This document shows positions 24,155 to 31,823 of a stretch of DNA of 64,000 bases, one piece after another. Numbering within the stretch: position 1 is the first letter of the stretch; every line of letters starts with the position of its first letter. The stretch spans positions 1-64,000 of the forward strand of contig JAAYFY010000009.1 of assembly GCA_012728015.1 (NCBI GenBank). Reading direction: 5' to 3'. Source of the DNA: Clostridiaceae bacterium. GTDB taxonomy: Bacteria > Bacillota > Clostridia > DSM-8532. The notes below the pieces were generated by a model that was not told where the DNA came from, ran no database searches, and was given only the letters and a program-made list of their open reading frames with translations. A program made the position numbers and the translations under genes.

Positions 24155-24537
24155 GTCATTGTGAGGACGCCACCGCCCTTGTAATTACGAGGATCAGCTC
24201 GCCGAAACAATCCCATAATAGCAAAAAGCTATTAGAGTTTATACCCCGCAATAGCGTGCATAAGACGTGCTGTTTCTGTCTCGAATGACTCCGCAGGATC
24301 AGATGAAGTTGTATGAGAAATGCGCTAATCGAGCAGGAAAAAACAACCGGATGTTGTTTTTAGCCGAAAGTCGCACCGATGCGACGTTACCGGCGGCCCT
24401 GCGAGATCAAGCATGAGCATGCACAACTTCCTGCGACGAGGACTGAAGGAGAGACTGAACAGCACGGCTATAACACGCAATAACTGGCGAACACAGATGA
24501 GATTGCCGCGCTTCGATGACGCTCCGCTCGCAATGAC
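24155..24537. repeat. Inverted-repeat-bounded intergenic element (copy B)
   Basis: A GTCATTGTGAG at 24155-24165 faces CTCGCAATGAC at 24527-24537. The right end also matches the 50087-50125 repeat over GATTGCCGCGCTTCG and GCTCCGCTCGCAATGACA. The about 280-base interior shares nothing obvious with the other copy and contains the multi-stem fold at 24292-24435. No transposase is present. It behaves like a MITE or a repeat that has gained an insert. Confidence 0.6.
24292..24435. ncRNA. Candidate structured RNA or fold-back DNA element
   Basis: Five nested or neighbouring pairings fit one multibranch fold. The outer stem is CGCAGG+AAGTTGT (24292-24297, 24306-24312) with ACAACTT+CCTGCG (24423-24435) and an 8-base bulge. 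Inside are GCAGG/CCTGC (24333-24337, 24398-24402), AAAAACAAC/GTTGTTTTT (24339-24347, 24353-24361), GCCG/CGGC (24363-24366, 24391-24394) capped by GTCGCA-CCGA-TGCGAC (24370-24385), and GCAT/ATGC (24411-24422). I do not recognise the family. Pairing is equally possible on either strand, so direction is open. Confidence 0.45.
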
Positions 24538-24603
24538 ATATTAATCCTGTATTGCAACCATACTAAAGCAGAAGCGGTATCGGAGCCCTCCGCGAGGTGT
24601 CGG

Positions 24604-25257
24604 ATGAAGAACAGGTTTCTTGGTTTTGTCTACGTTATACTCTATTTATTGCTGGTTATTTCAGCCGTAACCCGGTTTGGAGAAAAAGGTTGGTCTGTCG
24701 TCTGGATGTCGTTTGCGCTGGGCGTGCTTTATCTTCTGCCGGCGATACTGGAGAGGCTTCTTGGCATTATCATTCCTCCGCTTTTGAAATATATGATCCT
24801 GGCTTTCATGTTTCTATGCCTGCAAATGGGGGCCATAATGTCCTTCTATGAAAGGTTTGAAGGGTGGGACAGCTTCATCCACCTGGTGTCAGGCTTCATT
24901 ACGCCTGCTCTTGCCCTGTCGGTGATCAATATCCTCAACAGGAACCCCATGCCCCTAAGAACCCTGGCCCCCGGGTTTATTTTTGTTTTCATGATTCTCT
25001 TTGCGGCAGGCATCAGCCTTTTATGGGAGTATATCGAACTTATCAGCGATACCATTTTGGGGACCAACCATCTGAACGACACTCCTTTGGGTAACGGACA
25101 GGTGGATATCGGCCTTATTGACACCATGACCGATCTTCTGTTCTCACAGTTGTCATCCCTTTTGGCCTCCTTCTGCCTTTACCGTGCCATAAAGAGGGAC
25201 AGATGGCTTAGCATTTCGCGAATACTGATCACACGGGAAAATCATCAGGCCAACTGA
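24604..25257 (+). CDS. YjdF/DUF2238-like integral membrane protein
   Basis: A 217-residue protein with about six hydrophobic helices (near residues 5-22, 30-48, 58-76, 88-106, 118-138, 175-193). Family-type motifs are WDSFIHLVSGFITPAL and the SLLWEYIELISD and DTMTDLLF segments; the conserved D, H, E and D fall at membrane edges. GAGGTG lies upstream of the ATG. It appears to be followed by trmB after 77 bases, but that adjacency says nothing about its role. Function of the family is unknown. Confidence 0.85.
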   Translation: MKNRFLGFVYVILYLLLVISAVTRFGEKGWSVVWMSFALGVLYLLPAILERLLGIIIPPLLKYMILAFMFLCLQMGAIMSFYERFEGWDSFIHLVSGFITPALALSVINILNRNPMPLRTLAPGFIFVFMILFAAGISLLWEYIELISDTILGTNHLNDTPLGNGQVDIGLIDTMTDLLFSQLSSLLASFCLYRAIKRDRWLSISRILITRENHQAN

Positions 25258-25334
25258 CAAATAACCCCGGGTTTACTTAACCGTATCAATGCCTTATAAT
25301 CATTTATTGAACCATAGAGTTGACGAGGTGTCAC

Positions 25335-25994
25335 ATGAGACTTCGCAGTATACCCAACGCCAGTGAGATGCTGCCATCCTTTAGCAATTACGTGCCTGAG
25401 CCCGGTATTTTCAAGGAACGGTGGTCGTCTTATTTTGGCAACTACAATGAGATCCACCTGGAGATCGGCTCCGGCAAGGGAGAGTTCATTATTACTCTGG
25501 CCCAGAATAACCCAGGGATAAATTACATCGCTGTTGAGCGGTGCAACACCATCGCTCTCAAGCTGTTGAGAAAAATACCTGAAACGGGCCTGCGCAACCT
25601 GGCCGTAACCAGTGTTGACGCCGAACATCTTGAGGAATTCTTAAGAGAAGGGGAGATCGGCAAGCTGTACCTCAACTTCTCGGATCCCTGGCCCAAGAAA
25701 AGACATGCCAAAAGGCGGCTTACATCTCCCAAATACCTGAGGATCTATGAAAGGATTCTGAAGGATGGCGCGATGATTGAATTCAAGACAGACAATCGCG
25801 GGTTCTTTGATTACTCCCTGGAGCAATTTGAGGATTCGGCCTTTGAGATGGTCGCCAGCACCTACGACCTTTATAACAGCGATCTCCTGGAAGGCAATAT
25901 TCCAACCGAGTACGAAATGCGTTTCCACGGCATGGGCGTTCCCATTAACAAGCTCATCGCCCGGTTGGACAAGAAAAAGATCAGGCAGGAATGA
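25335..25994 (+). CDS. trmB: tRNA (guanine-N7-)-methyltransferase
   Basis: SAM-dependent enzyme making m7G46 in tRNA. The 219 residues begin MRLRSIPNA at ATG 25335, the family's usual opening, with GAGGTG upstream; a TTG five codons earlier is not counted. Motifs are LEIGSGKGEFI (SAM site), VERCNTIAL, NFSDPWPKKRHAKRRL with the catalytic D, and FKTDNRGFFDYS near the C-terminus. Confidence 0.96.
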   Translation: MRLRSIPNASEMLPSFSNYVPEPGIFKERWSSYFGNYNEIHLEIGSGKGEFIITLAQNNPGINYIAVERCNTIALKLLRKIPETGLRNLAVTSVDAEHLEEFLREGEIGKLYLNFSDPWPKKRHAKRRLTSPKYLRIYERILKDGAMIEFKTDNRGFFDYSLEQFEDSAFEMVASTYDLYNSDLLEGNIPTEYEMRFHGMGVPINKLIARLDKKKIRQE

Positions 25995-26114
25995 GGCTGC
26001 TTCTCCATACCATAGGGTAGGCTCCTGCCTAGTCAGTACCCATCGCTGGATCCAGCGCAAACAGGATGAATAAAGGCCTGGTCCGGGATGGCGGGATGAC
26101 TGGCAACCGGCATA

Positions 26115-26143
26115 TTGACAACGTTGTATCTTCATTGTATACT
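26115..26143 (+). promoter_or_regulatory. Promoter of tRNA-Trp
   Basis: Perfect TTGACA and TATACT with a 17-base spacer, 18 bases before the tRNA 5' end. Confidence 0.85.
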
Positions 26144-26161
26144 GGTATTCGTCGAATTCAT

Positions 26162-26237
26162 AGGGGAGTAGCTCAGTTGGTAGAGCAGCGGTCTCCAAAA
26201 CCGCGGGCCGCGGGTTCAAGTCCTGTCTCCCCTGCCA
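26162..26237 (+). tRNA. tRNA-Trp (anticodon CCA)
   Basis: A 76-base cloverleaf. The acceptor AGGGGAG pairs with CTCCCCT. The D stem is GCTC/GAGC, the anticodon stem GCGGT/ACCGC around loop CTCCAAA, and the T arm GCGGG/CCTGT around TTCAAGT. The 3' CCA is encoded. Confidence 0.97.
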
Positions 26238-26240
26238 CAG

Positions 26241-26286
26241 AAGCCCTGTTCCATACAGTATCACACACATGGAACAAGGCTTTTGC
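26241..26286 (+). terminator. Terminator of tRNA-Trp
   Basis: 14-bp stem with one mismatch (AAGCCCTGTTCCAT against ATGGAACAAGGCTT), a 14-base loop and a following T run. Confidence 0.85.
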
Positions 26287-26324
26287 CTTTTCATGAGATA
26301 AGCTTTTGCCTTTTCATGAGATAA
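26279..26324 (+). repeat. 23-bp perfect tandem duplication
   Basis: GCTTTTGCC, then TTTTCATGAGATAA, occurs twice in a row (26279-26301 and 26302-26324). The first copy contains the end of the tRNA terminator, so the T tract has been duplicated. Confidence 0.9.
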
Positions 26325-26385
26325 ATAATAAATCCATCCCTCCGGTTTATTTTTCCCAAATTCGCGGTATTCCTGTATTTATTCC

Positions 26386-26414
26386 TTGTCACGGGGTTTT
26401 TGGTCAAGTAAAAT
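26386..26414 (+). promoter_or_regulatory. Promoter of the nuclease-helicase gene
   Basis: TTGTCA (26386-26391) and TAAAAT (26409-26414) with a 17-base spacer. The transcript start would fall at the LexA box that follows. Confidence 0.7.
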
Positions 26415-26420
26415 AAAGGT

Positions 26421-26432
26421 GAACATATGTTC
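26421..26432 (+). promoter_or_regulatory. LexA (DinR) SOS box
   Basis: GAACATATGTTC is a perfect palindrome. With flanks it matches the Gram-positive SOS consensus CGAACRNRYGTTYC at every position but the first. It sits at the predicted start of transcription, 20 bases before the start codon of a DNA helicase. Confidence 0.75.
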
Positions 26433-26451
26433 CTGGAAAGGGAGATCTGGT

Positions 26452-28911
26452 TTGGCGCGGAAGAAAAAAGCTGAGAAAAATACCGAAGTAAATCCCTCCC
26501 ATATGGCTGAAGGACTTGAACAGGCAGAACAGGAAAAGCCTCCGGTTTTCAAGGTTTCGGTCCGAAACCTTGTGGCTTTTTCCATCCCGGATGACACCAC
26601 CTGGTCTTTCACCACCTATTTTCACCTCCAGGAAGGCACCCAGGTCCATTCTGAAATCCAAAGCAGGCACAGGACCGAAGGCGCTTATCGGTCCGAAGTG
26701 TACCTCTCCTATCCCTTCGAGACAAAGAAATGCATGGTGGAAATCAGTGGGCGGGCGGATGGCGTCTGGGAACTGGAAGATGAAACCATCATTCACGAGA
26801 TTAAGACCACTTCCGCCCCCCTATCGGAGATACATGAGGATTTCAGCGAAGCCCATTGGGCCCAGGGTAAATGCTATGCGTATATATATGCTGCCAGCAA
26901 AAACCTTGACAGGATCACTGTCCGCCTCACCTATTTCCACCGGCCCGGCAGACAGGAAAAGAGCTTTGACCGGACCTTTACCTTTGACGGGCTGAAGAAA
27001 TTCGTAAAAAGCCTGGTCCATCCCTTCGCGGCATGGGCACTGTCCCAGGAAAAGTGGCGCATAACACGGAATCTTTCCATAAAAGCCCTTGAATTCCCGT
27101 TTCCAGCCTATCGGGAAGGGCAGCGGTTACTGGCGTATAACACCTTTAAATGCATAGAGGACGGCAGACGTCTCTTTGCCCAGGCCCCCACCGGAACCGG
27201 CAAGACCATGGGGGTACTGTATCCTGCCATCAAGGCGATTGCCGAGGGCACAATAGAAAGGATTTTTTATCTTACAGCAAAAAACACCACGCGGGCTGTC
27301 GCTGAAAACGCTTACAGGCTTCTAACCCTTCAAGGCCTGCGCCTCAGGGTCCTGACACTGACCGCTAAGGACAAGATCTGCCCTCACCTCATCCGGGACT
27401 GCAATCCCGACAAATGCCAGTATATCCAGGGCTATACCCACCGTTCACGGAAAGCAGTTAAGGAATTGATAAAGAAGACAGACACATATAACATGGAAAA
27501 CATAACCGAAACAGCCATGAGACACACCCTCTGTCCTTTTGAGCTGAGCCTGGATATTGCCCTTCAATGCGATCTGATAATCTGCGACTACAATTATGTA
27601 TTTGATCCCAGGATTAGTCTGAAGCGGTTTTTCCAGCAGAAAACCCGTGAAGACTGCCTGTTACTTGTGGATGAGGCACATAACCTGTTTGACCGGGCCC
27701 GGGAGATGTACTCGGCCTCCATAAATAAAAAGGAGATCCTCGATATGGCCAGGCAGGTAAAAAAGGATCTTCCGGAAGTGTACAAGGCGCTCCGGGGCAT
27801 AAGCAAATCCCTTGTTTCCCTGGAAAAGAAAACAGCCGAAGACAGGACAGAGGCCGGGGGCATCAGCTATCATGCTTCACGGGATTTCCCTGATTCTCTC
27901 ACCGATCCGGTTGCGGCTTTCATCAATGAAACCGAGGGATGGATGCTGACCCGGGGCGATGATGAGGAGGATTATACCGATGCCCTCATATCCCTTTTTT
28001 TTGATCTCCTGCACTTTAAAAATATCTCGGAACTTTATTCCTCCGAGTACCGTACCATGATTACCGGGAAAGGAAGTCGGCTGAAACTGACCCTGCTGTG
28101 CCTGGACCCGGGTATCATGCTGGGCAAGGTCATGGATACTGCCCGTTCATCAATTCTCTTCTCGGCCACTCTATCGCCCTTGTCATATTTTCGTGATATA
28201 CTGGGTGGCCGCGAGGAGGACGCGACGCTCAGGCTGCCATCTCCCTTCCCGCGTGAGAACCTGCTGGTTGTCATCGAGGACTGCGTGGAAACCCGTTTTC
28301 GTTGCAGGGATAAATACCTGGAACATGCCGCTCGTGCCATCCATCAGTGGGTCAGCGGACATACAGGCAATTATATGGTCTTTTTCCCGTCCTACAAGTA
28401 TATGACCGATGTCATGGAGGTCTTTGAGCGCCTGGAGGGCGATTTCAGGATACTATGCCAGGAGAAGGACATGGACGAATCTTCAAGGAAGGCTTTTCTT
28501 GGAGAGTTTGACACATACGGGGACATAACACGAATCGGCTTTTGCGTCATGGGCGGTATCTTCGGGGAGGGGATCGACCTTACCGGGGATCGCCTTACCG
28601 GTGTGGTAATCGTAGGCGTAGGGCTTCCCCAGGTATGCCCGGAACAGGAGATCATGCGAAGTTATTATGATGATAAGATGGGCAGCGGTTTTTCATATGC
28701 CTACACCTATCCCGGCATCAACCGGGTGCTGCAGGCATCCGGACGGCTGATACGGTCCGAAACCGACAGGGGAGCCCTCCTCCTTATTGATTCACGCTTT
28801 GGATATGCCGAATACTTGCGGCTCCTGCCCGATGAATGGCATCCCATTCCCCGGACTTCTGCGGGAAACGATCTTAATACCCGTGTCTTTCAGTTTTGGG
28901 AGAAAAGATAA
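26452..28911 (+). CDS. PD-(D/E)XK nuclease fused to an XPD/DinG-type iron-sulfur helicase
   Basis: An 819-residue protein starting at TTG 26452, with GGAAAGGGAG seven bases upstream. The N-terminal domain (about 20-190) is RecB/Cas4-like: GRADG (D103), HEIKTT (E116, K118) and a Q/Y helix (QGKCYAYIYA). The helicase part has APTGTGKT (about 244-251), four cysteines that can bind an iron-sulfur cluster (three in ICPHLIRDCNPDKC, then LCPFE), VDEAHNL (about 407) and, in the second RecA domain, the FGEGIDLTGD and QASGRLIR motifs. It should unwind 5'-3' and may cut DNA. It stands alone under a LexA box, which suggests repair after DNA damage. It is not a Cas4: there is no CRISPR context and no C-terminal Cys triad in the nuclease domain. 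Confidence 0.92.
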   Translation: MARKKKAEKNTEVNPSHMAEGLEQAEQEKPPVFKVSVRNLVAFSIPDDTTWSFTTYFHLQEGTQVHSEIQSRHRTEGAYRSEVYLSYPFETKKCMVEISGRADGVWELEDETIIHEIKTTSAPLSEIHEDFSEAHWAQGKCYAYIYAASKNLDRITVRLTYFHRPGRQEKSFDRTFTFDGLKKFVKSLVHPFAAWALSQEKWRITRNLSIKALEFPFPAYREGQRLLAYNTFKCIEDGRRLFAQAPTGTGKTMGVLYPAIKAIAEGTIERIFYLTAKNTTRAVAENAYRLLTLQGLRLRVLTLTAKDKICPHLIRDCNPDKCQYIQGYTHRSRKAVKELIKKTDTYNMENITETAMRHTLCPFELSLDIALQCDLIICDYNYVFDPRISLKRFFQQKTREDCLLLVDEAHNLFDRAREMYSASINKKEILDMARQVKKDLPEVYKALRGISKSLVSLEKKTAEDRTEAGGISYHASRDFPDSLTDPVAAFINETEGWMLTRGDDEEDYTDALISLFFDLLHFKNISELYSSEYRTMITGKGSRLKLTLLCLDPGIMLGKVMDTARSSILFSATLSPLSYFRDILGGREEDATLRLPSPFPRENLLVVIEDCVETRFRCRDKYLEHAARAIHQWVSGHTGNYMVFFPSYKYMTDVMEVFERLEGDFRILCQEKDMDESSRKAFLGEFDTYGDITRIGFCVMGGIFGEGIDLTGDRLTGVVIVGVGLPQVCPEQEIMRSYYDDKMGSGFSYAYTYPGINRVLQASGRLIRSETDRGALLLIDSRFGYAEYLRLLPDEWHPIPRTSAGNDLNTRVFQFWEKR

Positions 28912-28927
28912 AGGATATGAAACCCTG

Positions 28928-30160
28928 TCAGAATATACCCAGGAATATTTTCGGGACATTTACACGTACCGATACCAGCTTCCCTCCGCTGTAAACATAA
29001 GCCAGGTCCTCACTTGCAAGACAGACGCTGTCAACCTTGGAGAGCGAGGTATAGACATCTATCACCTCACCGCTGCCGTTGAGAAAATAGACCTCGGAAC
29101 CGGCCGCGCAGGCAATGGTGCGCCCCTTCGCCCTAACCTGGGTTACCTCGGCATCCAAAACGAGCCACTCCTGGACCGATCCCCTGCTATCGATAGCCTT
29201 AAGCGCGGTTCGCATACGTTTTTCTCTGTTTAAAACCTCGCCGTCCAATACGGCGGCTACGGTTATATCGTCCGGGGTTACACCGCAGGAGGTAAGATAA
29301 TCGCTGCTAAGATCCACATGCCAGACCATGCCCAAGTCTCTGCCCACACATATCAGGTCCTTCTCACCGTACAGGAGCAGCCTTTCACTGGAGAGCGGCA
29401 GGGCGCCTGCAAACAGGTCTTCTCTGCCCTGGCTGTCCCGGATGCTTCCCTTCTGGTTCATGGACAGATCAAGGAACTCAAACAGGGACGTTGTTTCAAG
29501 GCTCTGGGCATCGATGCCGCAGACGATAAAGGTAGTATGGTCAAAGCCGGGATAATGATAAACCGCAAAGGGATAATAATCGGAAACGTTTCTGTACGCT
29601 ACCTTCTGCCCCTCGCGGGAATAGGCATGTATGATCCTTTTATACCCGGCCTGGTCGCTACTGGTTATCACAAGGACCCAGTTCTCATAGATACCTGCAT
29701 TTACTATATCCACATCCAGGGTTTTATCCCACAGGACCACACCATCCCTTATAACGCCGAAATACCTTCCCCCGATATCCGCAACCAGAATGTCATCGCC
29801 CTGGGTTTGGACATGGGGTTTTTTCAGGCTGACAGGCACATGCCAGAGCTGGTTGCCATTTTTGTCAAAGCATTTAACAGAGCTGGCCGACCCCACAATT
29901 ATATAATCCGACAGGGCGGCATGGCTTGCTTGCTCCATGATGCCGTCGGACTGGAATTCCACCACTTTCTGATTTGTCTCTTCCTCCGCGTCAAGCATCT
30001 GTCTGTATGTGCCGCCGAAGCCTGTCCTGAAAATGTCCAAAGGGTTGACCTGGAAAAAAGAGTACAACGCAACACCTATCACTGCCAGCACCAGGACAAT
30101 GAAAACCAGGAATCTTTGCAGGTGGAACCTGTACTGCGGCGTCTCTTTTGTTTCCCGCAT
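28928..30160 (-). CDS. DUF5711 membrane-anchored beta-propeller protein
   Basis: A 410-residue protein with one N-terminal membrane helix (about residues 17-36) and a large outside domain. The outside domain repeats a four-strand pattern with phrases such as YIIVGSASSVKCFDKNGNQLW, DILVADIGGRYFGVI and LVITSSDQ, as in PQQ-like beta-propellers. Family function is unknown. It lies downstream of ctpA on the same strand (74 bases), and further upstream are SLH and secreted proteins, so a cell-surface role is likely. Confidence 0.85.
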   Translation of the reverse strand: MRETKETPQYRFHLQRFLVFIVLVLAVIGVALYSFFQVNPLDIFRTGFGGTYRQMLDAEEETNQKVVEFQSDGIMEQASHAALSDYIIVGSASSVKCFDKNGNQLWHVPVSLKKPHVQTQGDDILVADIGGRYFGVIRDGVVLWDKTLDVDIVNAGIYENWVLVITSSDQAGYKRIIHAYSREGQKVAYRNVSDYYPFAVYHYPGFDHTTFIVCGIDAQSLETTSLFEFLDLSMNQKGSIRDSQGREDLFAGALPLSSERLLLYGEKDLICVGRDLGMVWHVDLSSDYLTSCGVTPDDITVAAVLDGEVLNREKRMRTALKAIDSRGSVQEWLVLDAEVTQVRAKGRTIACAAGSEVYFLNGSGEVIDVYTSLSKVDSVCLASEDLAYVYSGGKLVSVRVNVPKIFLGIF

Positions 30161-30234
30161 GGGTTATGCGTTCTCCTTTGTTCTTCGGCCATGGCAGAAA
30201 CAGCCATGCCTGATTTCTTTCTCTGTCCCAGGTT

Positions 30235-31695
30235 TTAGAACATCCTGAGTATCTCCATGCCCTTTACATATTGAGGGTCGTTCTGGGTCCTCAGCGTATC
30301 GAGGAGCTCATTTAACTTATCCCTTGTAACAGGGTCAATGTTCCCGGTAACACGTATATTTACCGAGGACTGGAATTTCTTAACCGCGTCCCGAGTTTCT
30401 TCGTCCAGCCTCTTGTCAGGAACACCCTCAAAATAGCCGGCAGCCTTTAATATCCTTTCGGCATGATATACGTCGTTCCCGTAGTCATCCAGGACCAGCG
30501 TCCTGTCATTGGTCAGGCGGCTGATCAGCATAAGATCAATTCCGTTGGGGAGGGTCCTGTTTATAACCTCAACATCGGGCGAAAGCCCATCACCATGGAT
30601 TTGCCTGCCATTGCGCGTAAGATAGTGCCCGGTGGTTATCCTGATACTGCCCAGGACTTCATCGGGTGAAAGGAATACTCCGTGGTAGATCAGCCATTCA
30701 AGCTCTGTTATGAATCTCACCCCGTGGCGCTGGCTGTACTTGGCGTATGCCTCCGGAGTAAGAACGGTGAACATGTTCTGGACAACACCCTTGCCGAAGG
30801 TCTTCTGTCCCACTAAAATACCCTTCCCCGAGTCCTGTATGGCTCCGGCCAATATCTCAGCGGCACTTGCCGTATCCTCGTTCACCAGTACGGCTATAAG
30901 GTATGGCGAGTTATCAAGATCTGAATAGAAGTCATAATCGGAAAGCCTTTCAGACTTAAAATCAAGCCTTGTAATCAACCCTTTGGGCACCAGCCGCTTC
31001 GCAACGTCTACAGCCTCATTCACATAGCCGCCCGGATTACTCCTTATGTCCAGCAGGATCTTAGTTATTCCCGTTTGCTCAACCTCATCCATGGCCTTGC
31101 CGAACTTGTAGGCGGTATTGCTGTTTAAGGATTCAATACGGATGTATGCCACATCCCCTTCTATTCTCCAGACCACCGGGTTAATAACAACAAGACCTCT
31201 TTCTATGGTAAACTCCATCTTGTCCGACAGGCGCTGGATGGTCAGAGTAACCGTTGTCCCCTCCGGGCCTCTTATCTCAGGTGCTACGGCGTCGGCCTCT
31301 TTGCCAAGGGTGGACACACCGTCTACTGCCAGAATGATGTCCCCATCCCAAAGTCCCGCCCTTTCGGCCGGGGAGTCCGCATAAACCCTGACTATCCGGA
31401 TCCCTTCAGGACATTTTTCAATGGCAACCCCTATCCCGGTGAAACTTCCTTCCAGGCTTTCATTCAGCTTCTGGGTTTCCTCGTTATTATAAAAACCGCT
31501 ATATGGGTCCAAACCGCTGAATATTCCCCTTAAAGCCGCCTTCAGTGCCTCTTCGTTGTCCATATCAAGATAATACATATCCTGCATAAACTCAACGGCA
31601 CTGTTGAGGTAATCCCCGTAGTCCATGGCCATTGCCGCGGTGAATGGCACAATGAGCATGATACATAAAACCAGTATGGCTGCTGCTTTTTTCAT
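30235..31695 (-). CDS. ctpA: C-terminal processing protease (S41), CtpA type
   Basis: Secreted or membrane-tethered serine protease of 486 residues. Signal or anchor at about 4-22. PDZ domain at about 85-165 with GIGVAIEKCPEGIRIV and SPAERAGLWDGDIIL. S41 catalytic core: LDIRSNPGGYVNEAVDVA, then the serine in EDTASAAEIL and the lysine in GQKTFGKGVVQ. A peptidoglycan-binding domain fills about 410-470 (KRLDEETRDAVKKFQ). A strong site, GGAGG, precedes the ATG. Relatives cut sporulation and wall proteins; the target here is unknown. Confidence 0.94.
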   Translation of the reverse strand: MKKAAAILVLCIMLIVPFTAAMAMDYGDYLNSAVEFMQDMYYLDMDNEEALKAALRGIFSGLDPYSGFYNNEETQKLNESLEGSFTGIGVAIEKCPEGIRIVRVYADSPAERAGLWDGDIILAVDGVSTLGKEADAVAPEIRGPEGTTVTLTIQRLSDKMEFTIERGLVVINPVVWRIEGDVAYIRIESLNSNTAYKFGKAMDEVEQTGITKILLDIRSNPGGYVNEAVDVAKRLVPKGLITRLDFKSERLSDYDFYSDLDNSPYLIAVLVNEDTASAAEILAGAIQDSGKGILVGQKTFGKGVVQNMFTVLTPEAYAKYSQRHGVRFITELEWLIYHGVFLSPDEVLGSIRITTGHYLTRNGRQIHGDGLSPDVEVINRTLPNGIDLMLISRLTNDRTLVLDDYGNDVYHAERILKAAGYFEGVPDKRLDEETRDAVKKFQSSVNIRVTGNIDPVTRDKLNELLDTLRTQNDPQYVKGMEILRMF

Positions 31696-31823
31696 ATCTT
31701 TTATAACCTCCGGGTGTAAAAATCTCTCCTGGTAAGAGGAAACCCTGACGGTCCGTTATACCCGGAACCCCAGGGCCCCGTAAAAACCATTTTAGCATAT
31801 CGGCAGGGCAAAGAGAATCGGTC

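Noticed and set aside
24362-24396. AGCCG hairpin as group II intron domain V
   Set aside because: The AGC start is there, but the two-base bulge, stem lengths and GNRA tetraloop of domain V are absent, and no intron-encoded protein is near.
26452-27020. The N-terminal nuclease as a CRISPR Cas4
   Set aside because: There is no CRISPR array or cas gene in the window and the cysteines of Cas4 are lacking. A LexA box suggests repair instead.
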